From positions 75,463 through 124,503 of the forward strand of contig CANIPU010000008.1 in the NCBI GenBank assembly GCA_947469485.1: a stretch of 49,041 nt of DNA, written 5' to 3'. The stretch's first letter is position 1, and every line of letters starts with the position of its first letter. Below, one piece after another: positions 9,538 to 19,800 of the stretch. This DNA comes from Chitinophagaceae bacterium. Lineage in GTDB: Bacteria > Bacteroidota > Bacteroidia > Chitinophagales > UBA10324. The notes beneath the pieces are model-generated. The model saw only the letters and a list, made by a program, of their open reading frames with translations, was not told the origin of the DNA and did no database searches. Position numbers and translations under genes: made by a program.

Positions 9538-10143
9538 ATGAGTTCAGCTACAAATATTCACCCTATATTTCATCGCATTCTTCAGCGCACTGATAAAGAG
9601 CAATTGCTCAATCAGACTGCGAGGGTTATATGGTTAACCGGCTTGAGTGGATCAGGTAAAAGCACGATAGCGGAAGGATTAGAAAAAAAATTGTATAAGA
9701 ATGATTTTTTAACTCAAATTCTGGATGGCGATAATATCCGAACAGGAATAAATAAAAATCTCGGATTCAGTGAATTGGACCGATTGGAAAATATCCGTCG
9801 TATAGCAGAAGTATCAAAACTATTTTTGAATTGTGGAATTATCACAGTTAATTCTTTTGTAAGTCCAACCAATGATGTAAGAGAATTGGCTAAAGAAATA
9901 ATTGGCGAAAAAGATTTTGTCGAAATTTTTATTAATTGCCCATTGGAGATTTGCGAACAAAGAGATGTAAAGGGTCTTTATGCTAAAGCAAGGAAGGGAG
10001 AAATAAAAGATTTCACTGGAATCTCAGCACCATTTGAAGCGCCTGTTGCACCTTCATTGGAAATAAAAAGCAACGAATTATCTATTGAAGAATCTATTGA
10101 GAGTATTTTCTCGTTTATTCTTCCCTTAATCACAAAAAAATAA
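9538..10143 (+). CDS. cysC: Adenylyl-sulfate kinase
   Basis: A 201-residue P-loop kinase that phosphorylates APS to PAPS with ATP. The Walker A motif GLSGSGKS is at residues 35-42, followed by the LDGDNIR segment that holds APS-contacting residues and the FVSPTNDVRE motif typical of CysC. The C-terminal segment includes FTGISAPFEAP, the usual substrate-lid region. Length is normal for stand-alone CysC. It is the first gene of a tight operon: cysD begins 3 bp after its stop codon. PAPS could feed sulfate reduction or sulfotransferases; neither is visible in this window. Confidence 0.95.
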   Translation: MSSATNIHPIFHRILQRTDKEQLLNQTARVIWLTGLSGSGKSTIAEGLEKKLYKNDFLTQILDGDNIRTGINKNLGFSELDRLENIRRIAEVSKLFLNCGIITVNSFVSPTNDVRELAKEIIGEKDFVEIFINCPLEICEQRDVKGLYAKARKGEIKDFTGISAPFEAPVAPSLEIKSNELSIEESIESIFSFILPLITKK

Positions 10144-10146
10144 TTT

Positions 10147-11052
10147 ATGAGAGCATATAATTTAACACATCTGAGGGAATTAGAATCCGAGAGCATGTTT
10201 GTTTTGCGCGAAGTTGCAGCTCAATTTGAGCGTCCGGTTTTGTTATTTAGCGGAGGAAAAGATTCCATTGTAGTTTCTCATTTAGCACGAAAAGCGTTTT
10301 GGCCTTCGCCAATTCCATTTAAATTAATGCATGTTGATACTGGGCATAATTTTCAGGAAGCAATTGAATATCGCGATTGGTGGGCAAAAGAAATAAACGC
10401 AACTTTAGTTATTGCTTCAGTGCAGGAATCAATTGATAAGGGTAGGGTTGTTGAAGAGAAAGGATACAATGCAAGTCGCAATGTTTTGCAAACTACAACC
10501 CTTCTGGATGCCATTGAACAAAATAAATTCGATTGTGCCATTGGCGGTGCCCGACGCGATGAAGAAAAGGCAAGGGCAAAAGAAAGATTCTTTTCTCATC
10601 GTGATGAATTCGGACAGTGGGACCCGAAAAATCAGCGACCTGAGTTGTGGAATATTTTCAACGGACGAAAACACATAGGAGAACACTTCCGTGTTTTTCC
10701 AATCAGCAATTGGACGGAGATGGATGTATGGCAATACATTCTTCTCGAAAAAATTCCTTTACCAACCTTGTATTTCACTCACAAGAGAAAAGTATTTAAT
10801 CGTGATGGAGTAATTTATTCTGTAAGTGATTTTATGAAATTAAAACCTGAAGAAAAAGTTGAGGAAAGGATAGTTCGATTCAGAACTGTTGGTGATATGA
10901 CTTGTACCGGAGCTGTTCTGTCAAAAGCATCAAGTGTTGAGGATATAATTGCTGAGGTAGCAGCGGCTCGAACTACAGAAAGAGGATCACGACAAGATGA
11001 TAAAAGAAGTGAAGCAGCAATGGAAGACAGAAAAAAGCAAGGTTATTTTTAA
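10147..11052 (+). CDS. cysD: Sulfate adenylyltransferase subunit 2 (ATP sulfurylase, catalytic)
   Basis: A 301-residue PP-loop ATP pyrophosphatase that makes APS from sulfate and ATP with the GTPase CysN. The PP-loop SGGKDS is at residues 35-40, and LMHVDTGHNF and GGARRDEEKARAKER are characteristic CysD motifs. The C-terminal ERGSRQDDKRSEAAMEDRKK tail is typical. Length equals the usual 300 or so residues. It sits 3 bp after cysC and 17 bp before cysN, so the three subunits of sulfate activation are co-transcribed. Confidence 0.97.
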   Translation: MRAYNLTHLRELESESMFVLREVAAQFERPVLLFSGGKDSIVVSHLARKAFWPSPIPFKLMHVDTGHNFQEAIEYRDWWAKEINATLVIASVQESIDKGRVVEEKGYNASRNVLQTTTLLDAIEQNKFDCAIGGARRDEEKARAKERFFSHRDEFGQWDPKNQRPELWNIFNGRKHIGEHFRVFPISNWTEMDVWQYILLEKIPLPTLYFTHKRKVFNRDGVIYSVSDFMKLKPEEKVEERIVRFRTVGDMTCTGAVLSKASSVEDIIAEVAAARTTERGSRQDDKRSEAAMEDRKKQGYF

Positions 11053-11069
11053 TTTTTAGACTAAAAAAA

Positions 11070-12335
11070 ATGACAACGAAAAGTTATTTAGATATGGAGC
11101 TGCTTAGGTTTACTACAGCCGGCAGCGTTGATGATGGTAAAAGCACTTTGATTGGAAGATTATTATATGATTCAAAATCAATATTTCAGGATCAGCTTGA
11201 AGCAATCGAGAATACAAGCAAACAGCGTGGGGAAGAAGGTATAAACCTGGCTTTGCTGACAGATGGCTTAAGAGCTGAAAGAGAACAGGGAATTACAATT
11301 GATGTTGCTTACAGATATTTTGCAACACCCAAACGGAAATTTATTATTGCTGATACACCCGGTCATATTCAATATACGCGCAACATGGTTACGGGAGCCA
11401 GTACGGCTAATCTTGCAATAATTTTAGTAGATGCTCGAAATGGGGTTGTTGAGCAAACTCGTCGACATTCTTTCATCGCATCACTGTTGGAAATTCCGCA
11501 CATAATTGTTTGCATCAACAAAATGGATTTGATGGATTGGAGCGAAGATGTTTTCGAAAAAATAAAATCGGATTACACTTCGTTCGCTGCGAAACTTGAT
11601 GTTCGCGATATTCACTTCATTCCAATCAGTGCATTGAAAGGAGATAATGTAGTGGACCAATCAAAAAATATGTTGTGGTATAACGGAAGTACCCTTTTAT
11701 ATCTTCTTGAAAATATTCACATAGCTTCTGATGTAAACCACATTGACGCAAGGTTTCCGGTTCAATATGTTATTCGACCTTATAGCGATAAGTTTCATGA
11801 TTATCGGGGATATGCAGGCAGGGTAGCCGGGGGAATTTTCAGGCCCGGAGATGAAGTTGAAATTTTACCAAGTGGTTTTAATTCAAAAATAAAAAGTATT
11901 GACACTTTTGAAGGACCACTTACTGAGTCTTTTGCACCAATGAGCATTTGTATCACACTTGAAGATGATATTGATATCAGCCGTGGTGATATGATTGTTC
12001 GGAAAAATAATAAACCGGAAATCAGTCAGGATGTTGACTTAATGATTTGCTGGATGAATGAAAAACCTCTGCAGTTAAATGGAAAGTATTCATTTAAACA
12101 TACCACCCGAGAAGGGCGTTGTGTTATTAAAGATGTAAAATATAAAATGGACATCAGCAACATGTCTCGATTAGCTGATGATAAAAATTTAAGCAAGAAT
12201 GATATTGGTCGAATTACCATTAGAACAACTGTTCCGGTTATGTTCGACAGCTATCGCAAAAACAGAATCACAGGGTCTATTATTTTGATAGATGAAGCAA
12301 CCAATGAAACTGTTGGTGCAGGAATGATTGTATAG
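11070..12335 (+). CDS. cysN: Sulfate adenylyltransferase subunit 1 (GTPase)
   Basis: A 421-residue EF-Tu-like GTPase that couples GTP hydrolysis to APS synthesis by CysD. GTPase motifs are intact: G1 within SVDDGKSTLIGRLLYD, G3 ADTPGH, and G4 NKMD. Domains II and III follow from about residue 230. It is not fused to an APS kinase; the kinase is the separate cysC gene at the head of the operon. The operon ends with a strong hairpin terminator 26 bp downstream. Confidence 0.96.
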   Translation: MTTKSYLDMELLRFTTAGSVDDGKSTLIGRLLYDSKSIFQDQLEAIENTSKQRGEEGINLALLTDGLRAEREQGITIDVAYRYFATPKRKFIIADTPGHIQYTRNMVTGASTANLAIILVDARNGVVEQTRRHSFIASLLEIPHIIVCINKMDLMDWSEDVFEKIKSDYTSFAAKLDVRDIHFIPISALKGDNVVDQSKNMLWYNGSTLLYLLENIHIASDVNHIDARFPVQYVIRPYSDKFHDYRGYAGRVAGGIFRPGDEVEILPSGFNSKIKSIDTFEGPLTESFAPMSICITLEDDIDISRGDMIVRKNNKPEISQDVDLMICWMNEKPLQLNGKYSFKHTTREGRCVIKDVKYKMDISNMSRLADDKNLSKNDIGRITIRTTVPVMFDSYRKNRITGSIILIDEATNETVGAGMIV

Positions 12336-12361
12336 CAAATTAATTTAGAAATAGGATTTGC

Positions 12362-12387
12362 AAGCCCTCTGATTTTTCAGAGGGCTT
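12362..12387. terminator. Intrinsic terminator between cysN and the TonB receptor gene
   Basis: An 11-bp perfect stem (AAGCCCTCTGA with TCAGAGGGCTT) and TTTT loop, followed by a T-run on the plus strand. It ends the cys operon and lies just past the 3' end of the convergent receptor gene (12396); the minus-strand side has a weaker T-tract. Confidence 0.85.
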
Positions 12388-12395
12388 TTTTGTTT

Positions 12396-14831
12396 CTATT
12401 TTATAAAATCAAGGGGTACAATCAGTTTCAAACTTATATTTCTTCCCATGTTGTAAACCCCTGCCCGGCCTGTTACATTATTTTCTGCTGTGTATTTCAA
12501 GCGACTTAAATGACTTTGGTAGGCAACATCAGTAAGATTGGTAGCACTTATATAAAATGAAAGAACAGTTTTTGTTTTTGAAATTACATCTGTTCCGATT
12601 CCTGCATTTAATAATCTGTATCCGGCAGTTTCAGTTTCAGTTCCGAAAGCAGAATAAAATTTATTCTGATTGAATAAATTATCCATTCCAATTTCGAAAT
12701 ATGTGTTTGCAAAATATTTTCCTAATTTTTTTATTGAAGCTTTGAGTTCCGATGAAAATTTCGGGGCAGGTGTAAAGGGTAAGTACTTAGTTGAGTCAGG
12801 CTGATTCCTTTGTATTGATTGCACATAGGAAAAAGAATTTTCGAAGTGCAGCCAGTCAAATGGATGAGGATGAATGTCAATGCTGATTTCGCCACCTGAT
12901 AAATTTGCGTAGCCCGAATAATATTTGAATGTGCTGAATCCGCCCGTGATTGAATCGCCACCAGTAACACTTTCAAGCTTACTGAGGAAAATAAAATTAG
13001 AAATGGTGTTTGTGAATAAATCAATTTCGGCTGAGATGTGTTGGGAGTTCAATCCAATGGCATAATCAAACTGCAAACTTTTTTCTGCTTTTAATACAGG
13101 AACACCAATTATGAAATTGGTAGTTCCTTCGTGTACCCCATTGGAAGAAATTTCAGCAATGTTGGGGGCGCGAAATCCTCTTGATGCATTCAGTTTTGAA
13201 AAAACTTTTTCGGAAAACTGATAGGTTACACCTATGCTTCCTGATATTCCGGTAAATGTGGTGTTGAATGCGGTGAATTGATGGTATGCACCAGAGTCGG
13301 CGATTGAAACTTTTTCTCCTGCGGCATTCAGAAATAAATCTTCCCCTTTTTCGCTTCGCGAATCATAACGCAAGCCACCACTGATGTCTAATTTATTGAT
13401 TGTTTTTTTTGCGATTAAAAAAACTCCGGCATCAAACAATTTGTATTCAGGAATTAAGAAAGCTGTTCCTTTATTTTCTGATAATTGCTGCATTCCGTTT
13501 ATGCCTAATGAAATATTGAAATTATTTTTTTCAGGAAAAATATATCGAACATCGTAGTTGATTGTGTTGAGCAAAAAATAAAGTCCGAAATTATTTTCTT
13601 TCAATATGTCAGCATATTCCTTTCGCTGGTTTTGCTGCCAGCCAATTATAAATTTCAAACTGCTGTTACCTAAAACAAAACTATTATTCAATACAGCTTT
13701 GTAATGATGAATTTTCTGGTAAGGTGTTAAAGGAGAATAAGATTTGAAATCGGTGTTTGTTCCAAATGCTGCATCCTCAGTAGAATCATTCAATGCAATT
13801 GGTTTAATGAACTTTCCGGTTGCACTATCGCGGTCGCCTTCAACAATTCCGGGAGTTAAATTATAAATACTGAAATGCAGATTTGAATAGCCCCATGATT
13901 TGTTCAAACCAATTGTTCCGCCGAAATTATTTTCCATAAATCCGGAGTTGAGCACAAAACCATCGAACCGATTTTGAAAGGCGTGTGCCATTTTATTGCT
14001 TAAGCGAATATCCCAATTGAACCCACTTAAGTTTCCAATCACATTTCCTGATAAACCAATCAACCCATCATTGGTTTGATAATTTGCAAGAAAATTTCCT
14101 TTGATTTTTCCGGAGGGTAAAACAGGCGCCGAAAGAAAATTTATTACTCCCGCCATTGCATCGGAACCATAAGACAAACTCGCCGGACCTTTCAATATCT
14201 CTACTTTGTTAACCGAGAATTCATCAATCTCAATTCCGTGTTCATCGCCCCATTGCTGACCTTCCTGTCGTATTCCATCATTAATTGTTACAACTCGGTT
14301 GTAACCCAAGCCGCGAATAACAGGTTTCGAAATTCCTCCTCCGGTTGTTACTTGCGAAATTCCCGGTTGAGTTGCTATAGCATCAATTATGTTTGAAGAA
14401 GAAGACTGCTGTAATTGTTTCAGGGGAATAGTAGTAATAGGTGTGGGCGTTCTGTTTTTTTGTGCAGATTGTGAAAGCCCTGTAACAACTACTTCGTTCA
14501 ATTCATTTACCGATTCTTCTAAAACAAAGTCTTTTGTGGTTGTAACTGATAAGTCAACAGATTCAACAATTATTTTATATCCAATGTAATGTACCTGCAC
14601 CAATACTTTTGATTGAGGAAGATTATCAATTTTATAAATTCCGTATTCGTCGGTGATATCGCCTGTTTTTAAATCGGTGATATAAACCGTAACACCAATA
14701 AGTGGTTCGCCTGTTTTCTTGTCAGTAATTTTTCCGGATAGAGATGTTTTACTTATTGTAAAATTATTTTTTGAAATTGCTGCTGTTGCAATATTTATAA
14801 GTATTGTTAACAGCATGAGGAGTTTTTTCAT
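12396..14831 (-). CDS. TonB-dependent outer-membrane receptor (ZnuD-like, probable metal uptake)
   Basis: An 811-residue receptor. A signal peptide covers about residues 1-20, a carboxypeptidase-regulatory-like beta-sandwich about 30-115, the plug about 125-235 (GISKPVIRGLGYNRV and KVEILKGPASLSYGSDAMAG), and the rest is a beta-barrel that ends in a hydrophobic strand with a basic residue near the end. The plug segment NDGIRQEGQQWGDEHGIEID resembles the zinc receptor ZnuD group, which uses an Asp/His-rich stretch there. Upstream on the same strand is a small His/Cys membrane protein (75 bp away), another hint of metal handling. The substrate is inferred, not shown; a siderophore or another metal chelate is also possible. 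Confidence 0.88.
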   Translation of the reverse strand: MKKLLMLLTILINIATAAISKNNFTISKTSLSGKITDKKTGEPLIGVTVYITDLKTGDITDEYGIYKIDNLPQSKVLVQVHYIGYKIIVESVDLSVTTTKDFVLEESVNELNEVVVTGLSQSAQKNRTPTPITTIPLKQLQQSSSSNIIDAIATQPGISQVTTGGGISKPVIRGLGYNRVVTINDGIRQEGQQWGDEHGIEIDEFSVNKVEILKGPASLSYGSDAMAGVINFLSAPVLPSGKIKGNFLANYQTNDGLIGLSGNVIGNLSGFNWDIRLSNKMAHAFQNRFDGFVLNSGFMENNFGGTIGLNKSWGYSNLHFSIYNLTPGIVEGDRDSATGKFIKPIALNDSTEDAAFGTNTDFKSYSPLTPYQKIHHYKAVLNNSFVLGNSSLKFIIGWQQNQRKEYADILKENNFGLYFLLNTINYDVRYIFPEKNNFNISLGINGMQQLSENKGTAFLIPEYKLFDAGVFLIAKKTINKLDISGGLRYDSRSEKGEDLFLNAAGEKVSIADSGAYHQFTAFNTTFTGISGSIGVTYQFSEKVFSKLNASRGFRAPNIAEISSNGVHEGTTNFIIGVPVLKAEKSLQFDYAIGLNSQHISAEIDLFTNTISNFIFLSKLESVTGGDSITGGFSTFKYYSGYANLSGGEISIDIHPHPFDWLHFENSFSYVQSIQRNQPDSTKYLPFTPAPKFSSELKASIKKLGKYFANTYFEIGMDNLFNQNKFYSAFGTETETAGYRLLNAGIGTDVISKTKTVLSFYISATNLTDVAYQSHLSRLKYTAENNVTGRAGVYNMGRNISLKLIVPLDFIK

Positions 14832-14905
14832 GAAGAATTTAATTAATTAATTAATAAATTAGAACCAGAGATGATGCTATTGCATCAACTGAATTAGAAA
14901 TAATT

Positions 14906-15223
14906 CTATAGAGCCGGAGGTCCCCGTAATGAAAATTGAAACTGAAATAATTGTTCACTAAATAAAATTGGAGCAATCACTTTAGTATTTATCAAAAAAG
15001 AAATTGCTTCAAGAAAAACTGTTTGTGTGGCAGTAAAAGAAGGAAGATTATCTTGTAAGCATTCGCAGTGAATATGTCTTGGGCTTACCGAAGTAGTTGA
15101 AGAGTGAAAATCAATTGAGTCTTCGTGTGGTGCAAATGCATGGATAAAAACTTCAGGAACTATCGCAGTAATAAACAGCGACAACAAAAAGTATAAAATA
15201 AATTGTTTAGTAAACTTTTCCAC
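14906..15223 (-). CDS. Small His/Cys-containing membrane protein, unknown function
   Basis: A 105-residue protein with an N-terminal hydrophobic segment (about residues 8-30), then a periplasmic stretch with HAFAPHEDSIDFHS and SPRHIHCECL, a second hydrophobic stretch, and an RGPPAL C-terminus. The His-x-His-Cys-x-Cys cluster could bind metal. The HxHC plus terminal PP layout recalls small Bacteroidota proteins encoded next to metal-related TonB receptors, but I cannot name a family with certainty. It precedes the receptor gene on the same strand with a 74-bp gap and has its own promoter-like element, so the two may be one operon. Confidence 0.7.
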   Translation of the reverse strand: MEKFTKQFILYFLLSLFITAIVPEVFIHAFAPHEDSIDFHSSTTSVSPRHIHCECLQDNLPSFTATQTVFLEAISFLINTKVIAPILFSEQLFQFQFSLRGPPAL

Positions 15224-15234
15224 TATTTAATATG

Positions 15235-15242
15235 CAAATGTA
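15235..15242 (-). promoter_or_regulatory. Candidate -7 promoter element (TACATTTG)
   Basis: An exact TAnnTTTG match on the minus strand, 11 bp before the start codon of the small His/Cys protein gene. The same octamer precedes four other minus-strand genes in this window. Confidence 0.45.
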
Positions 15243-15245
15243 TGG

Positions 15246-15288
15246 TTAATCATTTATCTATTGGAACAATAACTTATTCAATGATTAA
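15246..15288. promoter_or_regulatory. Spaced inverted repeat in the divergent metal-locus promoter region
   Basis: TTAATCAT at 15246-15253 and ATGATTAA at 15281-15288 are inverted copies between the divergently transcribed small His/Cys gene and the lipoprotein gene. This could be a regulator site (for example of a metal-responsive repressor), but in AT-rich DNA eight-base inverted repeats also arise by chance. Confidence 0.2.
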
Positions 15289-15345
15289 TCTCATTTGATG
15301 ATTTGTTTATTGTGTCATATTCTTGCTTTCAAATATTCAAAGGCG

Positions 15346-15735
15346 ATGAAATTTTTAAAACTTATTCCTATATCCATCATTATTCTTCTATTTATTTTTT
15401 CTTCCTGTAAAAAGGCCGGAACAGGTGGTGCTTTTACCATTGCCGCATTTCCAAAACATCATTCGGTGCCTATTAAAGGAGCAATTATTTATATTAAGTA
15501 TAATGCAAAAGATTTTCCGGGGGAAGATGTTTCAGTATATGATGATTCGGGAGTTGTTGATACCATGCCTGGCGAAGATCCTCATTTTCATTTTGATGGA
15601 TTGAAAAGAGGTAATTATTATTTGTATTCAGTTGGATATGACAGCACAATTTCTCAGGTTGTTAAAGGAGGAATTCCAGTTGAAATAAATGAAAAAGAAG
15701 GTGAAGTTGATGTTGTAGTTCCGGTAACAGAATAA
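15346..15735 (+). CDS. Small lipoprotein, unknown function
   Basis: About 129 residues when started at the ATG at 15346, which puts a standard lipoprotein signal (IISILLFIFSSC-like lipobox SSC) right at the N-terminus; an upstream in-frame ATG at 15295 would add an improbable leader. The mature part has a HHSVPIKGAIIYIKYNAK segment and a later DPHFHFDGLKRGNYYLYSVGYD strand, which looks like a small transthyretin/CNA-B-like beta-sandwich with exposed histidines. It is divergent from the TonB receptor and small His/Cys gene and may belong to the same metal-uptake locus. No known family was recognised. Confidence 0.75.
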   Translation: MKFLKLIPISIIILLFIFSSCKKAGTGGAFTIAAFPKHHSVPIKGAIIYIKYNAKDFPGEDVSVYDDSGVVDTMPGEDPHFHFDGLKRGNYYLYSVGYDSTISQVVKGGIPVEINEKEGEVDVVVPVTE

Positions 15736-15736
15736 A

Positions 15737-16144
15737 CTACTGTTCTTCTAAACTTATATTGTCCTGTACTATAAAGGCATTTGGAAAAGAAGAAAGAATT
15801 TTTTGTTGAAATGCATATGCAGCAATCCTGGATTCAAAATCTCCAACTCTTAACTTAAAGGAAGGTTGTTTATACTCGATATACGCTTTAGTGTCAGGAA
15901 ATAAAATTGAAAACTGAGCCTTCATATCAAGCACACTCTTTCTAAGATTGCTGCTTGTTAATTGAATTCTATAACCCTGCACTGTTAACTTATGGGCAGC
16001 GGTTGAATCAGAAAAATCCATCAGCACTTTTATCATTGTATCCTGAGTAATTACAATATTACCATTCGGCAATTCAGTGGTTACATTCTGTGCTTTTAAA
16101 ACACTTGACAGTAAAATAAAGGCAAGCAGAAGGATTGATTTCAT
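15737..16144 (-). CDS. SPOR domain-containing periplasmic protein
   Basis: A 135-residue protein with a signal peptide (about residues 1-18, ending LKAQ). Residues about 57-130 form a SPOR domain: GYRIQLTSSN, then YKQPSFKLRVGDFESR and a final FPNAFIV strand. SPOR domains bind denuded peptidoglycan, often at division sites. The ATG overlaps the stop of deoC in an ATGA arrangement (4 bp), indicating translational coupling. It ends 1 bp from the convergent lipoprotein gene, with no obvious terminator between them. Confidence 0.85.
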   Translation of the reverse strand: MKSILLLAFILLSSVLKAQNVTTELPNGNIVITQDTMIKVLMDFSDSTAAHKLTVQGYRIQLTSSNLRKSVLDMKAQFSILFPDTKAYIEYKQPSFKLRVGDFESRIAAYAFQQKILSSFPNAFIVQDNISLEEQ

Positions 16145-16821
16145 GATTTGATAATTGAAATTCCCGATGAAGTTCCTAAACGATCGGCTCCTGCTTCAAT
16201 AAGTTGAAGCGCAAATTCTTTAGTGCGGATTCCTCCTGAAGCTTTTACTTTTATTTTTTTCGGTAAAGATTCACGAATCAATTTTACAGCTTCAACAGTC
16301 GCTCCTGCTTTCGAAAAACCAGTTGATGTTTTTACATAATCAACTCCGGCTTCTTCACACAATTCACACGCACGAACTATTTCTTCATCAGTAAGCAGGC
16401 ATGTTTCTAAAATCACTTTCACAATTGTTTTATGAAAATGAGCAAGCATGGTTACACTTTGAATATCATCCAATACCTGTTTGTATTGTTTGTTTTTCAA
16501 TTCAGAAATATTCATCACCATGTCTATTTCAACTGCACCATCATCAATAGCTTTTTTTGCTTCTGATACTTTAATTAAAGTGTTGGCATAACCTAATGGA
16601 AAACCAACTACAGTTGCAACTTTTACTTTTGATTTTGCTAAGAACTGTTTAGCCTCATTTACATACATAGGAGGCACACATACTGCAACAAAACCATACT
16701 CAATTGCTTCGATACACAATTGTTGGATTTCTAATGCTGTTACCTCCGGTTTAAGAACAGTGTGGTCAATTTTAGAAGCAATGTCCATTAGAGTAATAAT
16801 TTCAGGCTGCATCTTTTCCAT
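16141..16821 (-). CDS. deoC: Deoxyribose-phosphate aldolase
   Basis: Cleaves 2-deoxyribose-5-phosphate to acetaldehyde and glyceraldehyde-3-phosphate in deoxynucleoside catabolism. Key motifs are IDHTVLKPE near the N-terminus, [10 protein letters not shown] with the Schiff-base lysine, and [10 protein letters not shown] with the second catalytic lysine. The frame is open back to 16887, but that start would overlap secA by 86 bp; the ATG at 16821 (or 16812) gives a normal 226-residue protein and a short overlap with the secA stop, so I chose 16821. It lies between secA and the SPOR gene and overlaps both, an operon layout suggesting coupled translation. Confidence 0.92.
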   Translation of the reverse strand: MEKMQPEIITLMDIASKIDHTVLKPEVTALEIQQLCIEAIEYGFVAVCVPPMYVNEAKQFLAKSKVKVATVVGFPLGYANTLIKVSEAKKAIDDGAVEIDMVMNISELKNKQYKQVLDDIQSVTMLAHFHKTIVKVILETCLLTDEEIVRACELCEEAGVDYVKTSTGFSKAGATVEAVKLIRESLPKKIKVKASGGIRTKEFALQLIEAGADRLGTSSGISIIKS

Positions 16822-19800
16822 GACAGGATTTATATTTTTTACCGCTTCCGCAAGGGCATGGGTCATTTCTTCCAACTTTTGGACCAACCCGAACTGGCTC
16901 TTGCTTTACTTGTTCCTGTTCATCGTTTCCTATTGTTCCGTTTTGTAATTGCCTACCTTGATTATTAGTCGGATTTGTAATTGCGCTCGTATCATCCCTT
17001 CCGGTTTTCATTCTGCTGTAATCAGTTTTCGGTGGAGCTTGAGCCTGATTCATTGGTGTTTGTTGTTGTTGCGGCAAATTACCTTTGAATAAAAATGACA
17101 AAACATCGCGGTTCACTTCTGAAACCATTGTTTTAAATAAATCAAATGCTTCAAGTTTATAAATAAGCAAAGGATCTTTTTGTTCGTAAACTGCAGACTG
17201 AACAGATTGTTTTAATTCATCCATTTGACGAAGATGTTCCTTCCAGGCTTCATCAATCATTAACAAGGTGACGCTTTTTTCAATAGAGTGTATTACTTCT
17301 TTTCCTCTGCCTTCAATAGCTTTCTTTAAATTAAAAATTACTTGCAGAGCTTTAATTCCATCAGTAATTGGTATAACTACATTTTCAACTGTTGATCCGC
17401 GAGTCTCATATAAATTTTTTATATTCGGATATACATTCTCGACCAAATGGTTTGACTTGCGTTGATAATATTCAGTTGCTTCGGTATATAATTTTTCAGC
17501 TAAAACATTTGTCTTAGCACTTTCAAATTCTTTTTCATCAATATGCGTATCTGTGGAAAGAATTCGAATGCAATCGAGCTTGAAATTGTGGTAGTCTTTA
17601 TTGTCCTGATGTAATGTTATTAGCTCAGCGCATAAATCAAACAACATGTTGTTTAAGTCAAATTGCAGTCGCTCACCAAATAATGCATGTCGTCGGCGCT
17701 TGTAAATTACCTCGCGTTGTGCATTCATCACATCATCGTATTCCAATAATCTTTTTCTTGTGCCGAAATTATTTTCTTCTACTTTTTTCTGGGCACGCTC
17801 AATGGATTTGGTAATCATGCTATGCTGAATCACCTCACCTTCTTTGTAACCCATCCTATCCATCAACCCTGCTATTCTATCTGATCCAAAAATTCGCATA
17901 AGGTCATCTTCCAGCGAACAATAAAACTGAGTGGAACCGGGATCACCTTGCCGACCTGCACGACCTCGCAATTGGCGGTCAACTCTTCGTGCTTCATGTC
18001 GTTCGGTTCCAATTATGGCAAGTCCGCCTCTTTCTTTCACACCGGAGCCAAGCTTGATGTCTGTTCCTCTTCCCGCCATATTAGTTGCAATAGTAACTGC
18101 GCCTTGTAAACCGGCCTCTGCAACAATTTCTGCTTCCCGCTGATGCTGCTTAGCATTCAAAACATTGTGTTTGATGTTTTTCAGCTTCAACATTCGAGCA
18201 AGTAATTCACTTACTTCTACTGATGTTGTTCCAACCAATACTGGTCTGCCTGCAGTACTTAATTTTTCAATTTCGTCAATTACAGCCTTGTATTTCTCAC
18301 GCTTTGTTTTGAAAACAAAATCTTCCATATCCTTTCGAACTATCGGACGATTAGTTGGAATTACAACAACATCTAATTTGTAAATACTCCAAAACTCACC
18401 AGCTTCAGTTTCTGCTGTACCGGTCATTCCGGCCAGCTTATGATACATCCGGAAATAGTTTTGAAGTGTAACAGTTGCAAAAGTTTGTGTGGCCGCCTCC
18501 ACCTTCACATTTTCTTTTGCTTCAATTGCCTGGTGCAATCCATCACTGTATCTTCTGCCTTCCAGAATACGACCGGTTTGTTCGTCAACAATTTTCACTT
18601 TTCCATCCATTACCACATATTCCACATCTTTTTCAAACAAAGCATAAGCTTTCAATAATTGCTGAACCGAATGCAATCGCTCGCTTTTTATACTGAAGTC
18701 CAGCAACAATAAATCTTTCTTGGATAATTTTTCTTCAGCACTCATTCCTGATTTTTCAATCTCAGCAATTTCTGCTCCCACATCAGGCATAACAAAGAAA
18801 TTTTTGTCCTCACCATCTGCAGTAATGAGTTCAATACCTTTATCAGTCAGTTCTACACTATTGTTCTTTTCATCAATATGGAAATATAATTCAGCATCAA
18901 CTTTTGGCATTTCGCGTGACTGATCCTGCATATAATATTTTTCAGTCTTCAGTAAAACAGCGCGGTTTCCTTCTTCGCTTAAATATTTAATAATTGAATT
19001 GTTTTTTGGTAAGCCACGCGAGGCGCGCAAAAGGGCCAAACCTCCTTCACCTTCTTTGGGGCCGTCTTTTTTTAATTCAATACTTTTTTTCGCCTCATTC
19101 AAAAAAGCATTCACTATTTTTTTCTGGGCCTCATAAATTTTTGTAATCCGTGGTTTCAAATTGTGAAATTCCTGATCTTCACCTTTAGGAACCGGGCCTG
19201 AAATAATAAGGGGAGTTCGTGCATCATCAATCAATACGCTATCCACTTCGTCCACCATTGCATAATGCAATTTGCGTTGCACTAATTCTTCGCGTGAACG
19301 ACTCATGTTATCACGCAAGTAATCAAAACCAAATTCATTGTTTGTTCCATAAGTAATATCAGCCAGGTAAGCTTTTATTCTTTCCGGAGAATGAGGTTGA
19401 TGATAATCAATGCAGTCAGTAGTGATTCCAAGAAAATTGAAAAGAGGGCCATTCCATTCACAGTCACGACGGGCGAGGTAGTCGTTCACGGTAACCAAGT
19501 GCACACCGAGTGCTGGTAATGAATTAAGATAAGCAGGTAAAGTAGAAACCAAGGTCTTTCCTTCTCCTGTTCCCATCTCCGAAATTTTCCCCTGATGTAA
19601 AACCATTCCACCAATAAGCTGTACATCATAATGTACCATATTCCATCGGGTCGGAATTCCGGCAACATTCCATTCGTTTTTATAAATTGCTTTATCACCA
19701 TTGATAGTGACAAAATCTTTCTGCGCAGCAAAGTCGCGGTCTAATTCAGTGGCGGTAACAGTCAGGGTTTCATTTTGTGAAAATCTGCGGGAAGTTTCTT

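Noticed and set aside
10412-10734. Overlapping frames within cysD on both strands
   Set aside because: cysD is complete and conserved over this stretch; the other frames are by-products.
15295-15345. Upstream ATG for the small lipoprotein
   Set aside because: The extra 17 residues would precede a standard lipoprotein signal peptide and block its recognition; 15346 is the better start.
16822-16887. Upstream start for deoC
   Set aside because: It would overlap secA by 86 bp and add residues not seen in the family; a start at 16821 or 16812 gives the expected length.
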